From contig JH720309.1 in the NCBI GenBank assembly GCA_000231825.2, positions 85,381 to 149,380 on the forward strand: DNA of 64,000 nt, read 5' to 3'. Below the pieces are notes generated by a model. It did not search any database, was not told the DNA's origin, and was given only the letters and a program-made list of their open reading frames with translations. Source of the DNA: Tetrahymena elliotti 4EA. Taxonomy: Eukaryota > Ciliophora > Oligohymenophorea > Hymenostomatida > Tetrahymenidae. Positions 14,501 through 26,790 of the stretch are shown here, in pieces (within the stretch, counting starts at the first letter, position 1; each line of letters begins with the position of its first letter). The position numbers were made by a program, and so were the translations under genes.

Positions 14501-16668
14501 ATAATTTTTCTTAATTTTTCTTAATTATTAGGTGTTATTTGTGCCCTTAGGATAGATATTCTGTTGCAATACCAAATATATCTACAGATTAAAACTAATT
14601 GCAATGCTTAAAATGTCCAAACTAGGCTTAAAGCTGCAGTGGAAGCAATATCACACTAAATGATGGTTATTGGAGACCTCATAAATATTCAGATAATATT
14701 TATCCATGCAAATCTTAAGGATGTAAAGAAAATGACATAAATAGTTAATTCGGATGTACAATTGGATATGTTGGTCCACTCTGTGATAGTTGTGATAGTA
14801 AAGCAAATGTTTGGATGGAGATTTACAGTAAAGATAGTAATCAGTCATGTAAAAATTGCAAATCACTTACTTATCAATATTTTTACTTTACACTAGTATT
14901 TATTTGCTACATTTTTTATCTAACAAAAAGCATTAATAATTAATATGATAAAAAAATAATGCTTTATACTTTGGATATTTTAGCTAGATTAAATATTTTA
15001 ATTACAAGCAGAACAAGATCATAATGTAATGATGATTTTCTTACAATAAAAATATTTATCAATTACTTCTAGATCCTTTAGATATTTGTTATTTTTGTTA
15101 ATGTCCCCATTTAGATTTAACCAATAATAGACATATTTGGACATCCGATTAAAATGACGATTACTAGCTTTGACTGCTTTATGAAAATGAGTGATATATT
15201 CCCATTGTGGTTATTCAGAATTTTGACATAAATTGGTTAAATAACATTATAGTATTTAATTGTAGCCTTTTTGCTTTATTTCTTGATTCAAAAAAAGAAG
15301 TGCAAACTAAAATTTGGATTAAAAAACTCTCATTAAATTTTTAATTTAGTTTTTATTTTCTTCTATTTATTCTACTAACCTAGCTTATCAAAGCTTCTAA
15401 TTTCTGGATTTTTCTGTTAAGAATTAGAATAAAAGCAATACCTTATATCTCAGCTTGATTATGAGTGCTATACTTAAACTCACATAATATATATAAGCGC
15501 TCTCCTAATTCCTTTAACCTTAGTTTGGTGTTTGCTAATACCTTTATATTATTTCATTAAGCTTAAAACAATTCAAAAATCTAAAGAAGTAAGAAATAAT
15601 TACCTTCAAGTTCTTATTTATGGAGTCTTATACAAAAGTTACAAAATAGATTATTCATATTGGGAAATAATAAAAATAATTAAGAAACTCTTTTTAATGA
15701 CATTAATAAATACAAATCTCAATCAGACAATACAAATAACTTTAATATAACTTACCCTACTAATTTACACCTTTTTATTAATTAAAACTTAACCTTATTA
15801 AAATATTAAGATGTATGAATGTGAAAAGAAGCTCAATAAAAGACTTAATATTATTTTCTTACTACTAAATATAATCAAAATAGATAATGCAAATAACATT
15901 TTCTTTGAATTAATTGTATATTGTATTATAGTATCTCTAAATATCTATGCTGTAGGATATTTAATTTTAATTCTATTAAATAAAATAGAGATTAAAATAA
16001 TACCTAATGCTGAAACATAAAATATACTAACTAATAATTTAATAAAACTTAAACATAGGTTTCCTAAAATATTTGGATTTATTAATTTACAAAAAGTTAA
16101 TCTAATTAGAGTTAATCTGCTTTGGAAAAAAGCTATCTCTAAATTTGTAAAAGAAAAAACTGATAGCTAATATTAATCGAAATTTAAAACTAAAGAAGGT
16201 CTAATAAGATCAACAAACATGAATAATATAAGTTTTCCTAAACAACTGCACTTTATAAGAAAATAGGTATCTTAATTAGATAGGTTTAGCATAGACTACA
16301 AAAATAGTATTGATTGTTTTAACATCAATTAAGAAGAATATAAAAGCTATAGTCCTCAATTAATACCAGAGCCATCTTATTAGTAATCTATTTTTGAATC
16401 AACTTAAATTCAAGAGAGTGTAATTTAATTCTACAAAATATTATAAATAATTTTATTTAATCTTAAAATAGGACTAATAAGTAACACTACCTTATAATGT
16501 GAAAAAGAGTTTTATTTAAGATAAAAATCTTTCACCTTCTAAATTTTTTTCCCCAAAATGAGTTTTATTGATTTATTTTTTTTAATGTTCTACAAATTAT
16601 TAGTATTTTATTTAAACACAAATAAATTATATCTTCTCTTTTGTTTAAAATTTAATTTAATTTTTTGA
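5540..16668 (+). CDS. Giant secreted/transmembrane protein with Cys-rich repeats, Pmp-like beta-helix and C-terminal membrane helices
   Basis: ATG at 5540 begins a signal-peptide-like N-terminus (MLFIVFIVCLNKFLNC) followed by furin-like Cys-rich repeats (CNNLQGFYFD, CTQCLSECYSC, CQTCSSFNSCSQC). Early exons are 5540-5725, 5775-6161 and 6212-7173. Many short introns follow; I did not resolve all of them. From about 12.2 to 13.9 kb the protein has N/I/S-rich beta-helix repeats ending in GGALYANN, GGALFVSN, GGAVAVMG and GGSIWYDE, the motif of Pmp/autotransporter-like beta-helices. A CTIGYVGPLCDSCDS EGF-like motif lies near 14756. Several hydrophobic segments follow at 14.88-16.0 kb, then a polar tail to TGA at 16666-16668. 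Such proteins are a large ciliate family, probably at the cell surface. The AT-rich stretch 9020-9400 is read as an intron but could separate two genes. Confidence 0.7.
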
Positions 16669-17194
16669 ATCATTTACTGAGTCACCAATTTTTTTGAAAA
16701 TTGATTTTTTATTAATCCCCAATAATTATAAAAATGAATGAGAATAATTATTAAATTTATAAAATTTTAAAAACTATTTACTAAAAATAAATATTGTTAA
16801 ATTCAAACAATTTTATGTAATTTTAAATGGAAAATTTAATTTTTAAAATTTTAAAATTAATAAAAACATTTTTGAAAAAATAACTATTTTATAATTTTCT
16901 CTGCATTAATTAGTAATTCAACGATTTTCTAACTTCTATTAATATATGACTTGCTAAATCAATAAATTAATATAAAAAATTATCTCAAATCAATTTTGAA
17001 TATGAAAAAACTAGTTAAAATGAGGGTAAAAATTAAAACAAAGATTAAATGAAGATTTTAAATTATATTTTTTATTCTTCAAGTAAACCAATTTAATTTG
17101 AAGATGAATATTTTTTAACTTTTTTTTTGAGACAATAAAATTAAAAAATACATAAGCTAAAATATTAATGATTTTTTAATTTTCAACTATAAAC
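16669..17194. other. Convergent intergenic spacer
   Basis: AT-rich spacer between the 3' ends of the surface-protein gene (+) and the P450 gene (-). Nothing else is recognised in it. Confidence 0.5.
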
Positions 17195-18850
17195 TCATAA
17201 TTATTATGATCTCTTTTTAAAGTAAACTAGATTATCTGGTAGTAGACCATATGTTAACTTCATTTCTTTTTTAGCCTCAACATCTTTTTTTGGAATAATG
17301 TCAAAATTAAGTAATACATAAGCTAGCATGCATTTTCCTTCTATCATAGCTAAATGCTACCCTATACAATTTCTAGGACCAAGAGAGAAAGGAGTGAAAT
17401 TGAATTGATTTTATCTGAATATTATTTAAATTAAAATAAAATTATTTAATTGTAAGCAATATAAAATTATTTACTCTTTTGAGTCGATCCACCTACTTGG
17501 ATCAAATTCATCTGGCTTCTTGTATACTTAAGGATTACTTTAGTTACAAATAAATGAAGTGTTCACAAAATCTCCTTTTTTAAGTTAGAAATTGCCTATT
17601 TTTATATCTTTTATAACTTTTCTAGGAAAAACAGCAGCAGCTGGGGGAATTAATCTGAGTGATTCCTTTAATATTGAGTTAATTAAGCTTAAATTTGCAA
17701 TATCTTCAAAATTCATAGAATTAAAGAGATCTTCTACATTTTTTTCCCCACTTTTATTGCTGATAAGGACAGAAATTACTTCTTCTCTTGCTTTCTTTTA
17801 GATTTCTGTATTCAAAGATAAATAGTAAAAAGCTGCTCCAGTCATATTACCAGTTGTATCTGTTCCAGCAAAAAGCAAAGCTAAGAAATTATCAATAATA
17901 TTGTCTTCTTTAATGTCTTCACTTCTATTCACAATTATCTCTTTCAAATACATATCTAAAAAGTTTTATTTATATTATGAAGGGTGTTTCTATAATTCAT
18001 TTTTTCTGTCTTAAATTATTTTATTACATTCTTCCCTGGCATTTTAAATTCTTAAAGCTAAATCTTTTTCTTATTTTGTTGGTAGAATTTAAAAGCTTCT
18101 CTATTTTACAAGTAAAAATTTGAAAAAAGCAAATTTACTAGATCTAAAAACTCTAAATGAGTCTAACATGATTTCAATAATTTCTTAAGCAACAGGTAAT
18201 TAAGTTCCATCTGATCTAGTTATTATAATATTTTAAGAAGTAGATCCAAAGAAAACCTTAACAACAACTTCTGAAGTCACTTTTTCACAAGTTTTAACAA
18301 CTTATACATCTAATTATTCAGAATCATTTAAGTTTTGTTTGATCTGACCAAAGACTTATTAAGAAGTTTACTTAATAACAGGTAAATAATTTCTAATCTC
18401 ATCGAAATGGAAGGATTTACCAAAGAATCGTCTTTATTTTTACCACGATTAACCTGATAAATACAGAATAGATTTAGAAAACAATGATATAATAGCAGGA
18501 TGACTAATTTATTTAATGAAATATTCTGGCTGTTAATGAATCTATTTGATCAGTTCAGGATCTATAAAATTATAAGCCATCTTCCCTGATGCATTATTGT
18601 GTATCAAAACCTTAGCATTAGGATTATTGGTCATTATTTTACGGATTGTTGCAAAACTATCACCTTCTTTTTCTAAACTTTATTTAAACTCCTACAACAT
18701 CCCAGATCCAAAATGGTAAATGATTTCAATTTCTTTGCCATATTTTCTTTTAAGATAAACAATTTATACAAAAGGATAAATTATTATCTTAATGGCTACA
18801 TAGGTAATGATAAAAGAAATTATGTAAAATATACTTGATAGAACTGTCAT
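17195..18850 (-). CDS. Cytochrome P450 monooxygenase
   Basis: Two exons, complement(17475-18850) and complement(17195-17414), with a 60-nt intron at 17415-17474 give 531 residues, a normal P450 length. The N-terminus is a membrane anchor (residues 1-30, MTVLSSIFYIISFIITYVAI), as in ER-bound P450s. The I-helix oxygen-activation motif AGTDTT is at 328-333, ExxR at 396-399 (KESLR), a PSRW version of the PERF motif at 451-454, and the haem loop FTPFSLGPRNCIG places the haem-ligand Cys at 475. The enzyme should oxidise small lipophilic molecules with electrons from a P450 reductase; its substrate cannot be read from sequence. All key residues are present and no damage is seen. The start is the first ATG of the frame and precedes the anchor directly. 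Confidence 0.95.
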
Positions 18851-20831
18851 TTATTTACTTTAATTTTTTTTGTTCTTGATTTATTTATTATTATGTTTCA
18901 GTAAATTAATTACCTTTATAAATTCATTAAATTTATGTAAAAAATCTTTGTAAATGTATATTTCTGGTTAATATTTAAGAAATATTAAAGATGATTTTAC
19001 ATACACTTTTAAGTTAATAATGTATATGTTTAAATTAATTCTGATAAAACCTATTAATTCTTTAAAGAAATCTTAACTTATTGAAGGTTATATTAAATGT
19101 AAGGATTCATTTGAAAGACTTCTTTGTAGTAAATTAATTGAGATATCAAAATAATAAATTGAAGTAAATTAATAATTCTGGTATTAAATAAACATTTTTT
19201 CATTATAATATTAATTTACTCTTTATTTTAATACATTTCTACTTTTATTGATGTAAAGATAGAATACATTCTTATTTAAATATCTTTAGAATATTCCCTG
19301 TAATTATTTTCAACATTTTAATTAAAGTTTTATTCATCATTTTTTTTTTTGAAATATATTTGAGAAATATTCTCCTAATCACTAAAAAATTAAAATATAG
19401 TAAACAATTATTGTATTTAAAAAAGTATATTTAACTTATATATTAATTTGCTATAATTTTAGTGAACTAATGCATCAATTAAAGAACAAATTAATAAAAA
19501 CTAAATAAATTTTAACAGGGGGGAGAGTCAGGTATTAATAATAAGATGTGTGTGATTTTTGGAGTAAATATATTTTAAGAAAGGATTAAGCTTAAATTTA
19601 AAATAATATATTTGATGGTCTTATTATTATTGGTTGAACTATTATGAGAACAATAATATTTATTAGAGTTTTTTATTTTAAATAAAAATTAGAATATAAT
19701 ATATTTTGTTTTTAGTTAAATTTTTTATAATACAAACTAAACAAATTTATTTACAATATTTTGGTTAATATTAAATTTTTTTTTATTTTGTATCAACAAT
19801 GAATAATTTTAATTGAATTTCGTTATGTTGGAATTTTTAGATAATCATATTATTCAAACCTTGGTATATTATTAATTTTAATCTTTTTTAGTGTAATTTA
19901 GTTGTATTAAAAATGTTATAAAACTTTAAGAATAAAAAATCACTCAATAAATTTTGTTTGGTTTCAATAAATTTGATTTTTAATGAATAAATTTATTTTA
20001 TTTTAGATAAGAGATGTTTTTGCTATTTGATATGGAGAATAGAAATTTTAATGAAGCAGACTATTAAAGAATAAAGTTTTTGATTAAAAGCAAATAATAA
20101 TTTAGATAGATATTAAGATTCATAAATTGCTATTAGTTATATTTTTATTTATAATTATCTAAGGCTAAAAAAATAATTTAAGAATGAATTACTTCTGCTT
20201 TTTAGAAATTGAATAAAACATTATCTAAAATAAAGTAAAATGTTTAAATTTACCAAATTTGTTTAATTTTATATTTCTTCTTTTGAAATAAATATTTTAT
20301 TTTTGTTTGAAGATAAAATTCATCATAACACTACTTATTTGTTCATAATTTAGATATTTAATGATATAAATGACATTTAAATAATAATTCTGTTATTTTG
20401 TTTATCAAAAGAGAACAACTCTAAGAAATTATTTTCTACGAAATAAAGAATTAGGATTTATTTCAGTTATTTTTATCCTTTTTTTTGGGAATATATAGTC
20501 TTATCAAATTTTGGTTGAATAATAATGCTTTTTGAAGTTTCTTATAATGGTTTAGCATAATCTGAAAGAAAAACGAAAAAAAATCATCATCATATAAACC
20601 AACTAAGTACTAATAATCTGTGAAGATACAAAAAAATAATTTTACAAAGCTGAATTTTTAACTTGTTTGAATATATGTTTTAAGTTTAGTTTACAAATTT
20701 TTAACCAAGTAGAAATTAGGTCTTATCAATAATCATTAATTAAATAGTTAAGTAGATCTATATTTATGAAAACCAAATTTAATTAATACAATTAATTGAA
20801 AAACCATAAAATTTAATAAGCTAATTTTAGA
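18851..20831. other. AT-rich intergenic DNA
   Basis: About 2 kb without a protein-like frame. A run of six G followed by AGAG lies at 19518-19527, unusual in such AT-rich DNA. The 3' part holds the U3 promoter. Confidence 0.5.
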
Positions 20832-20837
20832 TATAAA
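20832..20837 (+). promoter_or_regulatory. TATA-like element upstream of U3
   Basis: TATAAA lies 31-36 bp before the inferred first base of the U3 RNA, the right distance for a TATA box. Position is the only evidence. Confidence 0.4.
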
Positions 20838-20867
20838 GCAAATCTTAATCTTGATAAGAATTTCTTT

Positions 20868-21121
20868 AAGACTGTACTTATACAGGATCTTTCTTATAGT
20901 AATTACTTACTGTAAGTTTCTTCATTTGAAGACAACAACTCAATCTAGGATGATTAAAAGGACACTCTCATCCGTAAATGGGATACAGAAACCATTAGTA
21001 TTTTATTCTCTTCGGAGAGTAGGTATTTTTGCGTTTCACGATGATCATCCACCACTGCGTTTGACCGATCGTCTATACGAAAAGTCACCAGTGGTTGGAG
21101 GGTGTGAGTGCTTCTGACTAG
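20868..21121 (+). ncRNA. U3: U3 small nucleolar RNA
   Basis: A region of about 254 nt, markedly less AT-rich than its flanks, has the U3 layout. The 5' end AAGACTGTACTT matches the usual AAGACUxUACUU start. Box A is AGGATCTTTCTTATAG (20884-20899; most U3s have AGGATCATTTCTATAG). A C'-like GATGAT is at 20949-20954, a B-like CAGAAACC near 20986, box C CGATGATC at 21039, and box D CTGA at 21114-21117. Between boxes C and D lies a hairpin (CCACCACTG / CAGTGGTTGG) containing nested pairs; an upstream hairpin has a C(UUCG)G loop (TCTC TTCG GAGA, 21007-21018). U3 guides early 18S pre-rRNA folding and cleavage in the nucleolus. The frame at 20851-21117 here is not a gene. Confidence 0.85.
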
Positions 21122-21122
21122 A

Positions 21123-21749
21123 TTTACCTTTCCCCCCTTAATTAATCAAACAAAATAATATCTTTTCTTCTTAATAAATGATTGCATTTTCAAAACTTAT
21201 TTCAAAATAATTATAAATAATTTTAATTTATTTTTTTTAGATTAAAATAAATTTTTAAGAATTAATCAGAAAAAGTATAAAATTTTATTTTTAATTAACT
21301 TACCATTCTTCAACTAAAAATTTTAATTTAAATTATACTGATTTTTAATAGATTATTCAGATAGATTTATTGTTGAAAAAATGGATTTCAATAATTTTGA
21401 TAACCATCGTTTGAAAATATATGCCTGTGTTTGAGTCTCCAAATATGATTTTACTCATATTTTTATATTTACCAATAACTTAGATAGTCCTCTCTATCTT
21501 CATATACTCTAAGAAGTTTTACTCTCAAACTAAACCTAATAATTGTTTTTTAAATATGATTTGCATCAAATACCCCACAAGATTTTTTACATAAATTGTT
21601 TATATATGGCCATTAAATTAATTTTTATAGTAAATAATGTTTCTTAAAAAATAAATTAAAGATAAAAAATGTGAAAAAACATAACATTAGCACTAATGAA
21701 AATTTTTTAATTAAAATTATAAATGATGAGCTAATTTATTTTTAGATAA
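21123..21749. other. Intergenic spacer
   Basis: AT-rich DNA between U3 and the 3' end of the minus-strand N/Q-rich gene. A run of six C lies at 21132-21137 just after U3. No gene is seen. Confidence 0.5.
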
Positions 21750-23495
21750 TCATTATTTGCATTCATCATTAAAGCAGCTAAAACTTGCAAAACCATTTCC
21801 ATCAGGTTACTATATATCCCAAGGACCATAATACTCATCTTCTTTTTCTAATTTTTATTTGGCAATATTTTTTTAATGAATTTATTAGATTGCTTCACTC
21901 TTGTTTTTAAAATGAAGCACACTATTTGCGCTATTTCTTTATTTTTTGTTATTATTATTTGAATTATAATCATTGATAAAATTTTACTTTACAGGAGTAA
22001 AATATTGCTTTTTATTATTTGTTTTATCAGATGTTAAGAAGTTTTTATGTATATTTTTAATTTTTTCCATTAGATCTGATTTACTAAAGACTTGACTTGA
22101 TTACGAATCCATTTTGGAATCTTCATTATATGTACTATTTTTATTGTTTTCATCAAGTATACTTCTAGATGAATGGCTATTTTAATTGTTGATAAATTAA
22201 GATATTCTTTGTATTGATCTCTATTAATTGATTAAGCTTTATTGATTTTATTAATCTCCAATTATATTCTTACTTGAATTATTTTTAGTAAGCCCAATGT
22301 TTTAATTTTCCAAAAATTTTTCTGAAAAATTCCTTTTTAGTGGAATTTCATGAATCAAAGAAGATTATTAATCAGGCATTGACTACTAGGCTTAGCTTTG
22401 ACAAAATTTTTAGTAGCTTTATAAATTGATTACTTAGCTTAGCTTTTTTAATTTAAAATATTTTTTGATATTTTAGTCAATGTTTGAAATTTGATCAGAG
22501 TCTTTTTTAACCTCTGTGTTATGGATTTAATTTTTTTCAAGTATTTGTTGTCTTTTCTCTAAAGCTTCTTTCATTATTTCTAAGCAATTTTTAGATTAAG
22601 TCTTAAAATTATATGATCCTCTTTATGTTGAATTGTAACTGTTTTATAAAAAACTATTTCCTTAGCTTGTTAATATACTTGTTTACATGTTTTTTTGAGA
22701 AAAGTTTCTTTTCATGCCTTGCTGAAGGAAAAATTACTATGAATCAAGCACTGAATTTGACATCCTTTATGATTTAAGCTAAAGAGTATTATGGTTAAAA
22801 GAATTCTAGGGCTCAATCTAGTTTGTTATTATTTTTATAACTTTTTTCCCTTTTTAATTCAATTAAAATATTTATTTTTCCTATTCATTTGTTTAACTAG
22901 AGCTAGTTTATTTTTTAGTCAACTCTTTTTCAGTTATTTTACGCTGAATAAAATTCTTTTTTAGAGATTCTATTATATTGTTTGGTTAAATGTTATTTTT
23001 ACTATCATGTTAGTTTAAACTTCATAGTTATTGTTATTTAATTGTTTTACCTACTTGCTATTAAGTTAGTTAATAATCTGAATTATTATTTGAATTTGGA
23101 ATATTGCTTTGATGGATAATCACTGATGATAATCTTTTGCTCATTTTTTAATGAATTTATGGGTTTTCAGGTTCCTTCTTAAGGTATTACTATCCACAAC
23201 TACTTACTAAGCTTTTATCTTGATATCTTTGAAATTCTACATCAGAATTGTTAGAGTTTTACAAACTTTAAGATAGACTTTCCACATTTTACCTCAAATT
23301 GTTAATGTTAAAAGAAAAATTTCTCCTGGCTATATTACTATTTTACTTTGAAGAAGTTGTGCGAGATTGATTCAAGTTATTTTGGGTGTTTTAACTTTTC
23401 GAGTTATCACTTTTGAAATTCTCCAAGTAGTTATTGCTCTTCTTAATTAGGTTTCTCATTAAAGTTTATTTACTTTTAGAGCTAATATCTTTCAT
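21750..23495 (-). CDS. Asn/Gln/Ser-rich low-complexity protein, unrecognised
   Basis: Complement(23051-23495) and complement(21750-22969), with an inferred 81-nt intron at 22970-23050 that removes the only internal TGA and keeps the frame, give 554 residues. The protein is dominated by N, Q, S and K (for example NDYNSNNNNKKQRNSANS), with no membrane segment or domain I know. The C-terminus is different and probably structured (EDEYYGPWDIQQPDGNGFAS, then a Cys pair), ending TGA at 21752-21750. Start ATG 23495 follows AAA; an in-frame ATG at 23591 would add 32 residues. Low-complexity proteins like this are common in ciliates; function is unknown. Confidence 0.7.
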
Positions 23496-23983
23496 TTTAA
23501 ACTGTTTAAATTAAGAATAATCAACTTAGTTAGTTCTACTTAATTTTCTTCTATATTGGAAATATTATTTTTGTATAAAATTCTGAATCATAATATCAAT
23601 AAAAAAATTTCTCTTAATAGAAATCTATTATTAAAAGCATGAATTATTACGATTTTTCTAAAAAAAAACTTAAATTTGTTGTTCTTAACACTTTATAAAA
23701 TACTTAAATTTTTTAGTTAGCCTATTTCTAATTAATCCCTTTTTTGTATTAAATTTACTCTTATTTTTAGATGTTAATAATAAAGTATTATCATTAAAAT
23801 ATTGCTTATTTAAATTATATTTAATGTTTTCAAAAACAATTTAGGAGTGTCCTTTCCTATTAATTATTCATATTTTTAATTTATTCACCTCAAAAATAAT
23901 TATTTTATTATATTTTCAAATTGATTTTGATAATTGATGATATTTTTTCTTATTAAACAAATATGAAAAAATAGAAATAAGTA

Positions 23984-24106
23984 GGGGGGGTCTGTATACA
24001 TTTTTATTTATTTAAGAAATACTTGAAGTGGAGGATAAATTTTTAATATATACTCCATTCAAAATATAATTCCACCCTGTGAAATCCCCCCTCTCCCCCA
24101 AATTTT
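23984..24106. other. G-run and C-run pair around about 100 bp
   Basis: Seven G at 23984-23990 and a CCCCCC-TCT-CCCCC tract near 24086-24099 face each other about 100 bp apart in DNA that is otherwise almost free of G/C runs. They could pair as an inverted repeat or form G-quadruplexes. Polypurine A/G tracts are known to mark boundaries of some Tetrahymena eliminated sequences; whether this is such a site is not shown. Confidence 0.3.
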
Positions 24107-24189
24107 TTGATAAAGAAATTTTTAAAACAAACATTTAAAACTAAATTCAGAATTTTTTCTTTCAATTTAAAAAGATAATCACTGAAGTA

Positions 24190-24790
24190 CTTGTATCATT
24201 ATGACCAAACAAAAGAAAAGAAAATATTTCTGCAAATTCGGTTATTCTTTATCATTAATTGGATATCAGTACTTCCTCAATTAATAGAATTTGTTTAGAA
24301 CTTAATTTAAAAGTTTTCTTCGAGTCTTAAAATGTGTAAAAAGGATTTTTTTACTAAGGAAGAATGAGAAGCTTACATGCAAGTAGAGGGAAAATTGAAT
24401 TTACTTGAAATAGAAATTTTAAAGTGGAATTAAATGACAACATTAATTAGTAAATTAAAACAAACCTGCAACCTTTCTTACTAATCTATAAGCTATCTAA
24501 ATATTTAATTAAAGATACTCCTTTAAGTATCAAAGCTAATTTTTATTCTTAATCTAAAAAAATAGTAAATTCACATATAAATAAAGGAATTTAACCTTTA
24601 GCCCCTTAGCATTATATGAATAGCAAAGAAATGCCTCTATTGTTTTACTTATTATATTTCCACCTAAATAGTTAAAAAAATATAATATTCCATCCTTAAA
24701 ACTCCTAAATCTACCCCTAAACTTAATCATATTCAATTTATTTGACCATACTTGAAATAAAAATTAGCAAATAAAAAATATTATGTAAAA
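24190..24790. repeat. Duplicated 3' flank of the TPR genes, copy 1
   Basis: This flank resembles 28790-29380 and, in part, 33420-33665. Shared landmarks are AAACTTAATCA..TTCAAT..TT followed by CATACTTGAAATAAAAATTA (copies 1 and 2) and a stretch of short A/T runs. It lies just past the stop codon of the first TPR copy, so gene and flank were duplicated together. Copy 1 is the most diverged. Confidence 0.6.
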
Positions 24791-24944
24791 GAAATCGAAT
24801 ATGAAAGATTTAAGCTTTAACAATCATGTTATAATGCACTTGCAGTTACCATTATTATTCTAAAATATTAATTTGTTTTGTAACTTAAATGATTTCAAAT
24901 GATCATAACAAATAACATTTTTTTAGATATGCAATAAAACAATT

Positions 24945-26462
24945 TCAATTTATATAAAGATCAAAATGTGAAAATTAAGACTAAAAAGTTAGTTGATCTT
25001 ATATACATTTTTGGTAAGCTTTCAATTAAAGTAACTCTCTGAAGTTGTCAAACTTCTCCAATAATATAAATTTTATGTTCATTTAGTTAATTTCTATGCA
25101 ATTTTCTTGAATTTTTTATATTTACTTCTTATTATTTATTTATTTATGTTTCTATTATTTCTTTAAGAGATATTTTAATCTATTAAAAATGCAATTTATA
25201 AAATTTCTCTTTCATAGTTGCATCATTTTTTACAATCAAAACTAATTGTATTGAAGAATTCTTAAAGAGACTGCTTTTTTTAGTTTAACAAATAACAACA
25301 AGCAGCTATTTATGAATTGATTTTTGATTTGAAGCATAAGTAAGTATGTTTTTGTATACTTAATCTATAATTTTCAATTGTCTAACTAAATCTTTAATAA
25401 GAACAAAGAATATTTCCTAATTTGTAATAGTAGTAACCTTCTTCTGGATTAAGTTCAATACACCTGTTCATATACTTAACTGCGTTTATTTCATCTTAAG
25501 CTTCAAGAACTATATCTGCGAATGCACTAAAATTTTTTGAAAATTCAGGATCAATTATAATACCTTCTTTAAAAACTTGAATTGCTTCTTCTTTTTTACC
25601 TTTTTTGAATAAAAATTATCCCTATTCCTGACGACTAAGCTCTTCTAGTCTAAATATTATATGATTTTTTATAATTTTCTTCTTCTATCTACAAATCTCC
25701 AATTTATTTATAATACATAGCCATATTATGAAGAATTATATGATTATTTGGACAAAGTTCCTCAGCTTCAAGGTACAATTTATTTATTTCATCATTTTAT
25801 ATATTTTATACATTTTTTTCTTTCTTAATAAGTGCCAAATTATTTGCTATTCCTGGATATTTTGGATTAATATTATATCATTATTAAATCCATTTTTCTG
25901 CTTCATCCATCTTTTCATTATCATAATAAACACATGATAAAGTATTTGCAATATCTTATTTGTACTCATCTAATATTTCATAAGCCTTTTCTAAATCAGA
26001 AATGTAAGATAGATTCTTGTCTTCATCCCTGAATGTTTTGATAAACTAATACAAACCTTTTCCAAACAAGTAGACTCCTTCTTAATAAGATTCACAATTG
26101 AAATATGAATCTCTATAACTTCCACACACTTTCAAAAGAGTTTCATTTAAAACTTCTGACTTTGATAAATTTATGTACCACACCTAGAGTAAACATAAAG
26201 TCAAAGTAATTACATCAATAGAATCCATCTTATCTCCCTTTACTTATTAAATTTCTTCAATCAGTTTTTTTAATGATTAATTTGCCTATTTAGATACTCC
26301 TAGCTCAAATAAGCTCAAAGTTTTGTACAACTAAAGAGTTTAATGATAGACAAATGTTCTATCTTAATCATATTTATCTACTTTATCAATACAATCTTAA
26401 AGTTGACTATTAGAGTAATATTATTTAATTTATTTTATTAAATCTTGCTCAAAAATGTCCAT
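24945..26462 (-). pseudogene. TPR-repeat protein gene, copy A, broken by TGA and a frameshift
   Basis: This is homologous over its length to the intact paralogue at 39368-40879. The frame from ATG 26462 is open for 194 codons, then meets TGA at 25880-25878, where the intact copies have TTA or CTA (Leu). About 240 nt further on, a 2-nt deletion near 25630 shifts the frame relative to copy C. The remaining C-terminal TPR coding sequence is otherwise readable to TGA at 24947-24945. From about 25549 to 26490 it is nearly identical to copy C (30162-31105), whereas the 3' part is clearly diverged: a gene-conversion pattern. Either a 194-residue truncated protein is made or the copy is dead. Confidence 0.8.
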
Positions 26463-26790
26463 GCGTTTCTTTTATCTTTTTGGTTTTTAAGTAAAATCAC
26501 AATAATTAATAAATAATCTTTTTTGCTCTAAATTTTTATTCTAAAGATTAATTTGTTGAAATAGAAATTAATTTCTTAAAATTAGATTTTTACAATTATA
26601 AATATTTCAAAATCCTTTAATTTTTATAATTTTTTTATAGAAATACTGATTTCTATGAATTAGATAAACATTTGAAATATTAATATTAGTGAGAAAATTA
26701 AAAATTTTGAGCAAATAACAAAAACATAATTGGTGAAAAAGCTGAAAAATAAATTTAGATTTTTTTATCAAATAAACACTGAATGCTATT

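Noticed and set aside
15532..16020. Two short + strand frames with hydrophobic products
   Set aside because: They are pieces of the surface-protein membrane domain between in-frame TAA/TAG glutamine codons.
20851..21117. Open frame of 88 codons with arginine-rich product
   Set aside because: It overlaps the U3 snoRNA; boxes A, C and D and the hairpins explain the unusual composition.
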